Shown here in pieces: positions 43,808 through 57,150 of a DNA stretch of 64,000 nucleotides (its first letter is position 1; each line of letters starts with the position of its first letter). Made by a program: the position numbers and the translations under genes. This stretch comes from Bagarius yarrelli (taxonomy: Eukaryota; Chordata; Actinopteri; Siluriformes; Sisoridae), in NCBI GenBank assembly GCA_005784505.1, contig VCAZ01000012.1, positions 2,795,011 through 2,859,010 of the forward strand. Reading direction: 5' to 3'. The notes beneath the pieces are model-generated. The model did no database searches and was not told the DNA's origin. It saw only the letters and a program-made list of their open reading frames with translations.

Positions 43808-46734
43808 GGAAGTAAAAAAAAAACAAACTGCCCAGGCTAGTTTAACTTTAGGCATTAGGTTTGGCTGAAGGCCCCTCTGACCTGCGGTGCGGCGGCTATC
43901 TTGGAGCTTGACTAGCTTAGACATAAACTAATAAACATGAAACAAGAACATAAAAACCTTTCAGCAATACCCTCAGGGAGACATCCAGTTGGTCCCAAAT
44001 GTGAAAAACAATGAGTCCTGAAAGTAAAATTTTGGCCTTGGTCTGTCCGGGATTACAACATCTACAAAAGAAAAAATACTGCTGTTTTGCAGGCAAAGTT
44101 TGATCACACAAAATTTGGATTTGATTTAAATTTGGATTTCTGTTCAGTTTTTACCGTCAAGATAGCAATCATTAGGTTAGTTAGTCTAAATGTATTAATA
44201 TGTATTTTATATATTTGGTGGAAGGGATAGTTCTATCCAAACAGTGTAATAGGCTTTAATACCTTCCTGTCAACATTTTGTGCATACCTCTGCACAACAT
44301 GTCTGCAGACAGGATACGTTATTGGCGCATTGACATTCGGTGTGCAAACACAGTAAGAATGGCAGACAAACAGCAACAATCGACATCAAGTTACCTTGTA
44401 AATATATAAAACAAATGAAAGACCAGCTTTGAAAGGACTACAGTGGAGAAAGATTAAAACAGAGCAAAAACCCAAATTAATATCACATTGTGTTAAAGCG
44501 GGTCGACTACAAGAGTCAAAGGGCCTGAAAGATGACACCACGGTTGCAGTTTTTTAATGGACAGGCAAGTATTATGAATAGCTTATTAGCTTAATAATGC
44601 ATAGCTTATGAACCTTGCTAGCTACACAACCAATAACTTGCTGCATCTTAGTTTTTTAAATTTGGCATGTTAGTAGTTACGAACTGTACAATAAAATTTT
44701 CCCACTAGTGAATGACAATTAGTGAATGACAACTGTAGTAGTCACTCTTCTCATCTAATCTGTGCGTGTTCATGCGTTCAGGTGTGACTTGTGTAAGGTG
44801 TGGTTTACTGGTGTTTAGCAGAGAGGGTGGGATAAACATTTCCAATGCTAGAAGGCTACAGTTAGCATTTTCCTAGATGTCGTACTCCACCTTTAGCGTT
44901 AGGTAAAAATTTTTATTCAAAAAAATTGTGTAATTTGTATAAAAAACCCCTCTTGCCTAACAGAGTAGTCTTACACACACACAGTCACACATGCAACAAA
45001 ATAACTATTTGTATTATAGTTTTCCAATAGCACAGTAAATCAGTCGACGCGCATGCCTGTCTAGCTTGACTTTCCTAAATCCAAAAAATCTTGGACATCT
45101 TGGAGTCGATCCTGGCTCAATCTGGCCTTTCCGTGCCAGCGGGAAGCATGCCAGAATGGCATCTGCAGTGGGACAGAAAGACACTGCGACAACAGTTCTA
45201 GGAGAATAACTGAGATGGCGAGAGATAGACTGATAGAGAAAGAGAGCCAAAGCAGTTCTTCAGTACTGCCAGCCGTGTCAGGCCATTAAAATGCCAAATG
45301 ATGATGAATGAAAGGGAATGGGACTGTCGGAAACAGCCACCGTCATCATGCTCAACCCTCTCAATCCTCATTTTGCACATCATCCAAATCCTGAAAGCTG
45401 TTTCACCTCAGCTGTGGATGCTATAGCTGCTTATAATTCACTAGTTAAGATCATGTGGGTAGCAGAAAAATAGATATTTAAAAAATTATCTATAGTAAAT
45501 ATTTTCAGGGAGGTTCTTTTATTGTGGACCAAATTAAATTATTTTTGCAGCCATTATGATCACTTATGAAATCATTCACCATGTAAACAAAGGAGTCTGA
45601 ATGCCTTACTATACTGTATATAATATAATAGACTGGCACCGTGACCAGGGTGTCTCTTGGGATAGAGCCCAGGCTTCCCACAACCCTGTGAAAAGTTTGC
45701 AGTACAGAAGATGGATAGATGGACAAAATGGATTAATGATCAATACTGCACACTGCAACTGTTGCTTTAGCTTATAAGTATATGTATGGTATATATGCTT
45801 ACGGTTCATACTCAACTTCCGTTTTTTTTTCCATCTTAGTGTAAACCATCTCAAAGCTGAACAGTCAAAAAATGACCTCATGGGAATGCTTAGCACATAA
45901 AAATGAGTGAACTGCTTCTCTAGGAATGTGAAAGCCATGTGGTTAGGGTATTGGCCTGATGAGGTGGGTTTTGACTCCACTATAAAATAGACTTTGACTC
46001 CACTGTATATACACTGTTTTTGGACACCTTAACTGCACACCTACCTAAATGTGTAACAATATACCAGACAGGAACAACAGATGCATTTAACCCCAGACGG
46101 GTACGCTTATTAAAATCAGTCAGTGGTTAGCAAATTGGTTCAGGAAACAAACACGGGGACACAAGAGCCAGTGGATATCGTAAGAGCTTAGAAAGCTCCG
46201 AACCAGACAAGGAGAGGTGGAACCGGAAACTGACATTACATTACAAACATTAGTGTCCAGTCTTATTAATGTTAGTATGGCTAAATGAAAACATCTTAAC
46301 AGCCAACTCTATATTATAGTAAAAAGCCGGATTATTATCGAAGAATTATTACAGGATTAATAGTAAGGCTAAATCTGGAATAAAAAAAATAAAATAATAA
46401 TAGACAAAATTCTTTTATTTAAAATAGAAACAAATGTCTGACTAATCAATTATTCTCTTAAGGCACTTTAAAACAACTTCACATTTGAATTGAGAAACAA
46501 CATCCAGACATAAAAGTTTGAATTATTCAAAATTGCCGGCCATTTGACAACATAATGCTGAACGGGACAGCCAATGACGCTGTAGATCAATGTATTACAG
46601 CTAAATTGACATTTTTCTTTTTCCAAAATATACTACATTAAAATGACAACATCCGGCATCACACTGTGGGACAGCATGGGGTACAAAGCAACAAATTTTT
46701 TTTTGCCTAATTGTTCCTCTTTACCTTCAAGTTC
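43808..46734. other. No gene recognised
   Basis: AT-rich DNA. A short 'gtctcttgggatagagcccagg ... gatggatagatgg' piece (45649-45722) looks like the tail of a fish SINE/repeat. The 45609-45980 minus frame has no domain. Confidence 0.5.
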
Positions 46735-47100
46735 AAGGAGTTTTATTGTCATTTCAACCATATATAGCAAAATGCAGTACACAGTGAAATGAAATAACGT
46801 TTCTCCAGGACCCCCTAGTGCTACACAAAACAACAAAGAGCCACTAAACAGAATAGACATAAAGTGTATGTGTGCAACCTAGTGCAGACAGTGCAGAAAC
46901 AGACAGTGCAATAAACAATACAAACATTAAAAAGACAATAGAGAATGGAACTTAACGCAATAGCACCAACCATATTGTAAAATGAGGTAGACATGAAATG
47001 TGCAAATTAACAACAATATTGTGCAAATAGTATTGTAAGGTGACTATAGCATTGTAAGTGACTATAGCATTGTAAAGTGACTGTACTTAACAAAAAATGT
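46735..47100 (-). mobile_element. CR1/L2-like LINE 3' UTR (copy 3)
   Basis: 'caaggagttttattgtcatttcaaccatatatagc' is the reverse complement of the 3' end of LINE copy 2 (18335-18358). It continues with 'cccctagtgctacacaaaacaac' and UTR sequence. No coding part remains. Confidence 0.85.
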
Positions 47101-49754
47101 TTGAGTGTGTGTGTGCATATTTGTGGGTTGAGATAGGTACCTTAAGCAGAACCAAAAACCTGAGGCGCAAGATGAAGCGATATTTTTTTAAGTTGTTTTT
47201 AAAAACTATCAGTAATTTCTGGAAAATAAAATGCCTAAAATGACACATGCTCCCTGTTAGGAAAAGCAAAAATAGGCAAATATTATGTCATCTTACTCAT
47301 TAATATGCAAATTAAATTGTGTTTAGTCAATCATTTTATGGTGTAAGTTAGCCCGTAATGTTTCAACAAGTACTTGAAGAGATGCAGAAAATATTTAATT
47401 GATGCCTTTTTTTAATTTGAATGTTTATGAGATTTACATCATTTTACATCATCGTTTTGCCAGATTTGACAGCTTTGTTTAAGAGTGCATTACGAACACA
47501 CAGAACCTCAAACAGGGCAGACAAATTTAGGATAGAACTAATCCCCTTTGCAAGGATTCGAAATAAAAAAAGATTGATATGCAAAATAGAAAATAGCTAT
47601 GCTAAAGATTTATGAATCAGATTTATAAATAGACATAAAATAAACTTACATTAAATAAACTGCACAATGTTTTTGAGATTTAAACTGCAATAGAAGAAGC
47701 AGGCAGCTTGGATATCAGGCAAAAACCAAGTAGTAGTTTTTAATGATTATAGTGTTTGACTGCTGATCAGAAGGTTATGAGTTTAATTACCAGGACCCCA
47801 AAATGCTGCTAATCCCAACTACTAAATTAGATTAGTGTACATGGGCAGTATTTGTTTAAAAACTGATCCCATCAAAATGTTAAAGACATTATTTTGGTAG
47901 GTAACATTACTAAAGCCTGTACTAATGCCCTGTATAGGGAGCCCATCGGATGCTCATTTTTCACACAAGTTGATGTGATTTTTTAGGGTCTTATGTAAAT
48001 CTATAAACAGCTCTGTTCACAGCAACCCATTTCAGTGCATGTTGCTTTAAAGCTATTGAGCTCTGCTCACCACTCTCTCCTGCTTTATATTGAACCCCGT
48101 TTATAAAGCAATAGGGTGAGAAAACATCTAGGTAGCTTGGGGGTTTAGGCAACATTCCGTTCTGTCCTCGATAGATGGCAGACATTTTACATCTCACTCA
48201 GGGCCAGGGATCCCAACTACAGTGTAAAACTCACCCATTGAAAAAATACTAGCCCAATATGAGTAGTGTTTGAACTGAAAAAATTGATAAATATATAAAC
48301 TCCCACCCCTTGTATCAAATAGCAGCCCAAATTTTATCAACTAACCCAATGGTTTTTTTGGTCTGACATAATCAAAAGAAGCTTGATATGCAGACACTGC
48401 TAGGTGCGGATCTCTGCAATCAACAATCGTGGACCGGCCTTGGTGCGTGTGACATCACAAAAACAGGCATCTGAGAACAGCTTGATTTGAGGAAGAGGTT
48501 ATGATTTAACTGGATTAAAAAACACATTTCAGTTCAAACAACTTATGCATGTCGTGTCCGGTGGGCCTTTTAAGTAAAACAGCATAACATGTTGATGGGG
48601 AAATGAGTGAGTGCATGTACTTATAATATATTAATTAAGTTCTGCGTGTGCAATATCTAGAGTATACAGTAAACTTTATATAATTGGAACATCCAGAGAT
48701 GAGATGAGCTGATTTTCTTAAAAGTTTATTGTTCCAACCAGTCTGTTCAAAAAACCCTTAGTGGTTTAAGGGTATGGCATCTGGGTGGACAGAAGGCAGT
48801 CTCTAACTACAAACCTATATACTGAGCTGCAACACTGAGATACTTTTCAGTAGATGTCTTACATGCCAGTTGTCTTTATACTGCTAGACAGGGTTAGGGT
48901 TGCCATCTTTTATACGTAAAATAAGGGACACCTGCCACAGTGGTGTTATGATGATTAATCATAACATAAAACCTTTTTTCAATAGGATAATAAGACTGAT
49001 ACCAATGAACATTACAATAAATGTGTGGCCACATGTTCAGTAGACCAAAGGGAATCACACAGTAAGTAGCTGGCCACCAATTAACTGGGAAAGCCTGCTT
49101 GGGAGTCACCAGCATGTGGACGATCCCATTAAAACAAGATGGGTGAGAACTGAATTCTGTAGCATTCTTCTACTGTCTACAGGGATCACTAAGAAGTATT
49201 GCATCCACATGTATTTGTCAGATTATGTAAACATTACACAGTTTATAAAGTAGACTTGACTCTGGATTTAGCTAAAATAATCTATGTGCATGATGTTTAA
49301 GAAATTGGCTGTGAATGTTAAAGGACACTCTAAACCAAATGTTAAAAATAACCATTAGGCAAAATATAGAGAAGAACACAGCTTAACAGTCATGTGTAAT
49401 GTCACAATGATAAAGAACAATGTTTATTGTGTGTGGGGTGAAAGCAAGAAATGACAGAACTGATCCTTTTTTTGGGTTACTGATGCACAGTTATATCAAA
49501 CTATACATGAATTAGAAAAAAACTGTGCCAACAAAAAAAGCAACAGAGAGCAACAGAGGGTGAATATAGAGCAAATGTAGTTCCTTCACACACAAATACA
49601 CAAATAAAAGCAGTGATCAACAACACAATTATCTAACATGATACTGGCTAGCAATATTATAATTACCTGTCCTTTATTCTAATATATATTTTGGGTTAAT
49701 AATCCTACTTGCCATCTTACTACCAGTTATATCTGATAAGGAAACATATATACT
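47101..49754. other. No gene; SINE scrap and a possible MITE end
   Basis: 47745-47815 has a tRNA-like SINE head ('gtttgactgctgatcagaagg'). 48890-48940 ('agggttgccatcttttatacg', 'aaataagggacacc') resembles a MITE end seen in fish. The rest is AT-rich with no ORF of note. Confidence 0.45.
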
Positions 49755-49756
49755 AG

Positions 49757-50298
49757 TGGATATTCCGGAAAAGTTGGGACGTTTTTTAAATTTAATAGAA
49801 TGAAAACCAACAGACTTCAAACCACAGAAGCCATAATGTGATTTATAATAGAACATTAAATTAGATTAGATTCATAGAGAACAAAAAAGTTTAAACGAGA
49901 ATTACACTTATATGTGCAAAATTAGCTCATTTTAAATCTGATATTTTTAAATGAAAAAGTGTACTAAGACAGTGGTCATAAAAAATAATTTGTGGCAAAC
50001 TTACTTTTCATTGCTTTAGTACCTTTATTAGTGAGTAATAAAATATACTGTCAAGTTTACTTACCTTACAATTTCTCTGACAAGCTTCATGTAATACGCT
50101 GTTTTTCCAACCTATAATGAAAAACTCATCACATTACTGTTACATGTCAATTGTGATTGTGAAAATCGCAAGAGATTTGATTACAACCTTATTTGGCCCA
50201 TTTTGATGCCTGCTACAGGTCTCAAACTAGTTGGGACGGGGCGGGTTTACCATAGTGTAGCTCCTCTTCCTCTTAAATTTTCTGGAATTCGGGTTGTA
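49757..50298. mobile_element. Kolobok-like MITE
   Basis: Left end 'attccggaaaagttgggacg', right end 'ctggaattcgggttgtat', with inner 'ctgctacaggtctcaaacta gttgggacggggc'. These are the ends of a fish Kolobok-type DNA element as I remember it. No transposase is present. Its interior contains the first copy of a sequence repeated at 50700-50885. Confidence 0.7.
50057..50200 (+). repeat. Duplicated segment, copy a
   Basis: 'agtttacttaccttacaatt' to 'ttacaaccttatttggccca'. Matches 50704-50880 in the same direction; copy a lacks about 40 bp present in copy b. Confidence 0.8.
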
Positions 50299-50703
50299 TA
50301 TGCTCTATCATGTAAGTTTTTTGAGAATTGCATGCAAGACCATCATTACTACATTAGCCTGTAAGGAAAGTAGTAACAATGTATCTTCATTATCTTTAAT
50401 CGACATATTGTATATAACCTATAAGCAAAACTTGTCTATAAACTTAACTGGGACTTCCACCACACATGACGCAGAGGTTGTGGACCTTGTTGGTTGAGTT
50501 CGATAGATTATTTCTAACTTTTTTACAATTTTGCATATTATACCTAATTAAAGTTTTCATTTGACAAAAACACTTTAAAGACAGTGAACTTTAATATTTT
50601 AATTTACCTTTGATATTACATTAAGTTTCGGGCTCCTCTTTAACCAGACATTTGTATGTAAAATGACATTCTTCACAGAATTACTAGTTTCTTTCAGGTT
50701 TCA

Positions 50704-50880
50704 GGTTTACTTACCTTACAATTTTCTGACAAGCTTTATGTAACACTGCTTTTCCCACCTATAATACAAAACTCATCATATTATTGTTGCATGTGAACAA
50801 GTCTTAAAGGAATATTGCATGATCAGTGATTGTCTGTAAAAATTGCAAGAGATATGATTACAACCTTATTTGGCCGATTT
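50704..50880 (+). repeat. Duplicated segment, copy b
   Basis: 'ggtttacttaccttacaatt' to 'ttacaaccttatttggccga'. Extra 'aacaagtcttaaaggaatat' sequence relative to copy a. Confidence 0.8.
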
Positions 50881-51249
50881 TACCTGATAGCCTATTTTTC
50901 CATGTTTGTAAAATGTAATCAATTTATCAAATTTGCGTTTTCTTTATCTATAGATCAGTAAAATTTGTAATGTTTTTTATGTAAAGCAAAATCTGTTTAA
51001 ACATTTTTTTCTGATTTTGTTAAATACTAATTTACCCATTTGAATTAGCAGTCTGTAGTGACATGTGACTGAATACAGTTTAAAACCTGTGGACTCTACA
51101 CACACTGTAAGGGAATAAAGTCTTAAATCCATTGTTATTAGCAAAAACTACTTGTAGTAAACTCGTATTAGCCACATAAAAAAAAGAAATCATCGAATAC
51201 TATGTGTGCATTCTATGTATCAGTAAAATCACCGATCACAAATGTGTTA

Positions 51250-51720
51250 AAAACTACTTTTCCCATAGTCCATTTCGTCTCGCGCATGCTCCTTGTGTCA
51301 TCCACCTTTAGCATGTCAACAAATACAAAAGTCACCTCGTGTAGAAGCTGTGAGTTCTCGCGTCTTCGGTATGATCGGTAAGACAGACAACTCTCAGTTC
51401 CTCTGATCCTTTTTTTTTTCTAAATCACTTATGGTGTCCATCTGTCGTTAAACAGAAATTAGTCTTTCTGCTAAAACACAATTAAACACAGTTCATTTCA
51501 ACCTCCGACATTAAGATACATTGGAGTTACAGTTGGTTTGTTTCGGCTTGCGGTGTTGCTGTTTAAGGTAAATAGGCAGAAAGTTTGCTGACAGGAAGCC
51601 ATAAAATATTAAAGTAATATTCTCTCGGTGTTTAGAGACATTGTGACGTTTTGTATCGCGCGTCACTCTCATCTCATCTCGTCTCGCGAGATTTCCAGAC
51701 AGCGAGCTGGCGAGAAAAAG
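51250..51720. promoter_or_regulatory. Candidate CpG-type promoter with possible first exon
   Basis: CpGs cluster here in an otherwise CpG-poor region. ACTACTTTTCCCA (51253-51265) matches the ACTAC-NN-TTCCCA form of the ZNF143/THAP11 site found near vertebrate start sites. TCTCGCGAGA (51682-51691) is the palindromic element of many TATA-less, often bidirectional promoters. 'atgatcg' followed by 'gtaagaca' (51371-51385) could be a start codon and splice donor of a very short first coding exon. No downstream exon is recognised, so the gene is unknown. Confidence 0.4.
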
Positions 51721-51834
51721 AGCGTGGGAATCCTTTAATGACGTGGAAGTACTGAACTTTTAGATTGCATACATGTGGTATTTGCTAGAGAAGTACTTAT
51801 AAATCATAGCAAAGTACATATATACAGGATCATG

Positions 51835-53130
51835 GTGCTACATAAAACAACACAGAATTACACAAAACAACCAAGAACTACTTAACAGAAGAACAACACA
51901 AAATAAGGACCAGAGAATAAATGTCTTAGCAACATAAAGTGTGCAACCTGGTGCAAACAATGCAAATAAACAATACAAACATTATTTCAGACAGTGCAAA
52001 AAAACAAGAAGACACTGAGTACATTAAAATAGTGCTGACCAGATTATAAGTGATGATGTGCAAGTGAGTAACAGCAGCAAAGAATATTGTGCAAAACAGC
52101 ATTAAATAACTGTGCTTAAACAGATTGGGGTTTTTTTCGTGCTTACGTGTTGCTATAAACATGGATTAATATTGAGTGAATATTCAGTTGAGGCAGTTCA
52201 GTTTTGAGTGTTGAGGAGCCTGATGGCCTGAGGGACGAAACTGTCACACATTCGGGTTTTGAGGGCCCAAATGCTACAGTACTTTTTTCAGGATGGCAGG
52301 AGGGTGAAAAGTGTGTATGAGGGGTGTGTTGGGTGGTCCACAATGCTGTTGGATTTGCAGATGCAGCGTGTGGTGTAAATGTCCATTATTGAGAAAAGAA
52401 AGACTCTGATCTCATCTATTCTCACTATCCTCTGCAGGATCTTGCCTTCTGAAGTAAGTATAAGTATAGTATATTCAATTCATTGTCATTGTGCAAGGTA
52501 CATGTACAGAGCCAATGAAATGCATTTTTCGCATATCCCATCTTAGTAAGTGGGGTAGGGCAAGGTCAGCTATGATACAGCGCCCTGGAGAGGAGGGGTA
52601 AGGGTCTTGCTCAAGGACCCAACAGTGGTTGACTTGCCGGAGGTGGGGCTTAAACCCAGGTGTTTCTGGTCTTCAGATTAACAACTCAGCACCTTAACCA
52701 TTTGAGCACCCCCTGCCCCCTGAAACAGTGCAGTTTCCAAACCAGGCAGTGATGCAGTTGCTCAGAATGCTCTTTATCGTCTCTCTGAAACAAATGGTCA
52801 GGATGGGGGGTAAAGGATGGGCTTTCCTCAGATAGAGCTGAGGAGATGGTGTTGAGTGACCAGGTGAGGTTCTCCTTCAGGTAATCACTAAGGGAAAGTT
52901 GTGGTGCTCTTGGACGAAAATCCACAGCGAATCTGTTGATGTTCAGCGGAGAATGGTCACTTTTGCTCTCCGGAAGTCAACAGCTATCTCTTTAGTCTTC
53001 GGCGGCGTAGAGGAAAGGTGTTGGTCTACACCAGGCGGTTTGCAGCATCTCTGTATGCACAGACTTCTTTAGGCTTTCTGATGAGAACCACCACGGTCGT
53101 GTCATCAGCAACCTAACAAAAATTTATGTA
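51835..53130 (-). mobile_element. CR1/L2-like LINE copy 4
   Basis: Minus-strand copy. Reverse transcriptase thumb and upstream pieces lie at 53130-52725 (GGTGTC-type VVL motif near 53090, then LKENLTWSLNT within 52686-52925) and C-terminal coding at 52450-52165 (WTTQHTPHTHFSPSC). The 3' UTR runs to 51835 and matches copy 1's UTR. A SINE sits between the two coding parts. Confidence 0.85.
52455..52722 (-). mobile_element. tRNA-derived SINE nested in LINE copy 4
   Basis: On the minus strand: tRNA-like head (complement of 'accttaaccatttgagcacc', box B-like GGTTTAAGCCC), middle 'ctcaaggacccaacagtgg' (plus strand), and a 3' region with 'tcattgtcattgtgcaagg'. Flanked by CTGAA on both sides (52449-52453 and about 52721-52725), a possible target duplication. 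Confidence 0.75.
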
Positions 53131-54740
53131 ATTGCAGGCCGAGTATTCAACATTAAAAAATAAGCTTTATTGTCCAGAAGTGACATCGTGCACAACCGTA
53201 CTTTGTTTACGGTTGGTATCAAATAATATGATGTACAAAAAATGACCTGGCTTTTATTAGCATCAAAAATGAAATTTCAGCCTAACCAGCAAATTTCGTT
53301 TTATGACTGGATTCCACGATTCTTTCTAAACCAAACTAAATTGTATATGTAATTACTACACATGTCATAGCATAAATCTAAGGCTAAATCTGACTAAAAC
53401 CAGTGTAGACTGATTAAACAGGGGTAAGTGTCATAATTTCTAGATCTGGTAATAACGTTCTAGATTCTTGTGCTGCATTCGAACGACTGATGTATTAGAC
53501 TTACTAGAACAACTAGACATTAGAACATGACTGTGTCTAATCAAGAAGTAGCAAAAATCAACTAGTTTTTCGATCCTTAAGATATTATATTTGTAATGTT
53601 AGCAATATTTCTAAGTGAAATAAGGCTATCCTGGTAATATTATTCAATGAGTCTCAAAGGAAAGACTAGGTCAACAATCACACCAAGGTCTTTGATGTGT
53701 ACACGCTGGGACAGAAAGACCATCCAAAGAGTACAGTGCCTGAAACATTTTTGTTGTTTAGCTGAGATTTATGTAATAGACCACACAAAGTAGCACATAA
53801 TTGTGAAGTGGAATGATAATGCTTTGCAACAGATTAGCAAATAGAAACAAATTATTTGCTTAAAATATTGAAAACTGTTATCATGTCATTATTTTTGTTA
53901 TGACTACATTTTTTTATCTTTATACCTAGCTGCAACAGGCTGATTATAAACTCTACCCAGGAAGACTAGCGTCAGTTAATACGCTATATTATCAGTCTAT
54001 TCCACATTTTGTCACATTCCATTAAACTCCTCTGTCATAATTTCATTTATAATCATCGCTTTGAAATAAGGCTCTAAAATTTAACAGATATAGCTTTAGA
54101 TAAGAGTGCTGGCTGTGATTCAGTCTTATTAATTAAAGATAATCAAGTTACTGAATTACAATTTCGCAAATTTGGTTTTGTTGGAAAACAGACATAGTCC
54201 AATTTGGGAACCCTCAGTGACGACTATGTGCGTTAGCAGATAGTTGGTTTAGCTGCTTTGCTCCTGGCCTTGGGTCTGGTAGTTACGTGACGAGTCCGGT
54301 ATGAGAACTAAAAGTACAAGAAATGAAAGCAGCACCTTCACAATAGGAGGATACTATCCTGCCATAACAGGCCTTGCCCTCAAAAAGTTACATATAAGCC
54401 ACATTTTTTTGGAGCACCACTGGACATCCAGCAGTTGAGCGATCGTAACAAAAGTAACGAAAAACTCCAAAAGTCTTCACATGAAAAGAGACCCGCTTGA
54501 CAGATTTTGTGTTTGTTTCACCAGTTGCTGTTAAATTGATATTTAGAAAATATTTGTTTTTTATACTACTCTCGCCGGCAAAATATTGCAATTAAATTAC
54601 TTTTTTTGTTCTTCTCGCTTATCTTTTGATATAATGAAAACTAATGGAATTAAACCGACCTTGTATTGTAAATTGTTAAGATATTTCACTTTGCAGAACT
54701 TCAGTTGATTTGTGTGTATTATGTATATATATATTATATG

Positions 54741-54771
<31 letters not shown>

Positions 54772-56599
54772 GTATAATCTAGATAGTGTTAGATATATAC
54801 ATATAAGTGTGTGGATATATATATATCTATATATTCTCTATTATATATGGTGTGTGTGGTGGTGGGTATTAGTAATATATATGCTTATATAATTATATTA
54901 TAGATATATAATAGTTGTCAGTGTGATTTTATATATATATAAATATTATTTTTTATAAGATAATTAAATCATGTTTAAATCAAGATAAATCATTTGAATA
55001 GGATAAAATATAAAATTATCAATAATATAAATATAAGACAAATATAAATATATGCAGTGGACTGGCATATCATTGTTCTTAAGCTGACTCAGACTCAGTG
55101 ATCGATCAAGTTTCAAAGAAAAAAGCAGTTGCTAAAATAAAATGAACAATGAATAAAATGTGCACATGTTTGAGTAACAGCCAGAAAAAGTTACCATTTC
55201 TTGTGTTGCTCTAACATATAATGAATGGCTATATCTGGAATGTGTACTCGTGCACAGTACACAGAGTCTAAAGTCTCTCAGACTTTATTGAAAGACATAT
55301 TGATTTTGTCTTTGTGGTGTGTTTGAGATGTCAGTTGCTTGCAGATTGCAAAAAGACAGGGATTTGGTGACTGGCAGAATATTTTCCCCTGCTCATTGTC
55401 TGCACTGGCAATGATATCTCTTTCAGAATTCTTGTCACATCAACCCAGCTTCCAAGTGTATGTAGTTGGGCTGTGCAATTTAGGAAAATTATCTAATTGC
55501 GATTTTTCTGACAGATACTGCGATTGCGATTCAGTCTTCTTACTAGTGTGCAGCACACATTAAAGATTCCCTTATTCCTTGTAGCCTAGCAGATGCAGTG
55601 TGCCTTTCTACCAAATAGATGGTTAGGTTATTATTCCAGCATTTATTAATTAAAAAGAAAATCCATTATACGAAATATATTTTTCTGCTAGTGCAAATCA
55701 CTTTCAATAAAAACAAAAAACAACCTTTTCTTCTGTAAACAAGATCTTTATTAGCTAGGTAGTCTAGCTATCAATAGTTATGCATGAGTTTTTAACTCGA
55801 AGTCAGCAATAATGCACACTAAGATAAGATTATTACAACTAAGATACAGATTGGTTGTCCGGTTATAGCGTAATATTCCGCCACAACTTTATTCCTATAT
55901 TAAGTGTAAAGATGTTGGATTACAAGGTGGCTAAAATATGTGCAAGAGGAAATTTTATATGCTTTTTATATGCTTTTTATATGCTTTAACACCCACAAAC
56001 AACTCTGAAATTGTACTTTGTTGCTTGCTACTAAACGCAGTGTTGACAGTACTTTCAGATGACTTTAAGCAACACACTTCTCAAACAGCCACCTGTGGTA
56101 ATTTTTTCTCTTGCAAATGATCTTTTCTGTTTGGTGTCTGTCACTTCGAAGCCAACATATTACAGACATGCGGTATTAATTGGCGAAATGATCCTTCTGA
56201 CTTGGAAGAAGGCATAATCTCACTTTACTGCGCTTTTCTTTTTGTTATTTTTTAATGGTCGGTAATGGTGTTTTAATAGGCATTTTCTTTTTTTGGTTAA
56301 AAGAAAGAGAAAAGGCTGGAAAAACATGGTGTGCATAATTGCTGCGCCACTTAAAAATGAATGCTATTCTGTATTAATTCAAAACATATGACGCTATTTA
56401 ATTAATCAAATAGGCCAGAGTTTTAAATGTCGTGAAATGAACTGGTATTGCGGTATAATGAATATTTATATCATAAAAAAAAATAAACACTGATATTCAG
56501 TATAAACTGGTATACTGCCCAGCACTACTATAAGTATATAACTATGCGATTTTGGATGCAGCAAAACTCCTTGTGGGTAAGATTTGACATGCTTGGATT
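53131..56599. other. No gene; DNA-transposon scraps and AT microsatellite
   Basis: 53742-53880 repeats the Tc1 inner terminal motif ('acaaagtagcacataattgtg'). 54720-54960 is a degenerate TA microsatellite. 55468-55540 ('ggctgtgcaatttagg', 'attgcgatt') and 56500-56528 ('ctggtatactgcccagcact') look like ends of hAT-type MITEs. An 11-mer 'tttatatgctt' repeats three times at 55964-55987. Confidence 0.5.
54720..54960. repeat. Degenerate (TA)n microsatellite
   Basis: Longest pure tract at about 54741-54768. The 60-codon plus frame here is a run of Tyr/Ile from the repeat. Confidence 0.9.
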
Positions 56600-56963
56600 A
56601 GACCAAAGTTTCATTGTGTGAAAGTGCTGTTTAAGATTTTTCTGAGGCTGTGCTTCCTGCAGCTCGGGCCCTGCCGCAGCCGAGGCGCAGTGGAGGCTGA
56701 GGTTGTAGGCTTTGCAGATGGTGGTTTCTGGCACCTCCATGCCTTCACCCGACAGTGTGTAGTCACAAAGGCCTGGTGATTCCAGATGCCTACACTTAAG
56801 AAGCCCAGGCAGGCCAGAGTGGTTCTATAAGCTTCGGGTGACCTACAGTTGGCGCGTGCAGGCTCACAAAGCATGAACCTCACGTCCACCCTCCATACCA
56901 TCCTATGGCTACATATGCTGGACGACAATTTGTGCTATGTTACGAGCAAACCCTACAACAGGT
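56600..56963. other. GC-rich block, possible exon or pseudo-exon
   Basis: About 360 bp clearly richer in G+C than both flanks. Minus strand: a 105-codon frame (56611-56928) and a 70-codon frame (56528-56740) that overlap in different phases. Plus strand: a frame from a stop at 56830 to 56962 encodes about 44 codons (…NLTSTLHTILWLHMLDDNL…) and runs into 'acag|gtaggc', a plausible splice donor at 56963. I recognise no family in any frame. It could be a host exon, an old retrocopy, or a GC-rich non-coding block. Confidence 0.35.
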
Positions 56964-57027
56964 AGGCCGGTGGCCTGGTGGGTACTTTTCTTTCCGTTCT
57001 GGTGACCCACAAGGTGCTGTATGTTGT

Positions 57028-57150
57028 TTTTTTCCCTATAATTTATTATTCAGCTATGTCAAACAGTGTGTTTGTGTGTAAGAGACAAAGAAAGAGAGAG
57101 AGTGCATTACAGTATCCTTTTTTTGACTGCACTCCAACTTGCCCAGGTCT
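57028..57150 (+). repeat. Dispersed direct repeat, copy a
   Basis: 'tttttccctataatttattattcagctatg' to 'tttttgactgcactccaacttgccc'. Copy b is at 61176-61293. Confidence 0.85.

Noticed and set aside
54710..54892. Tyr/Ile-rich ORF
   Set aside because: Direct translation of the TA microsatellite.
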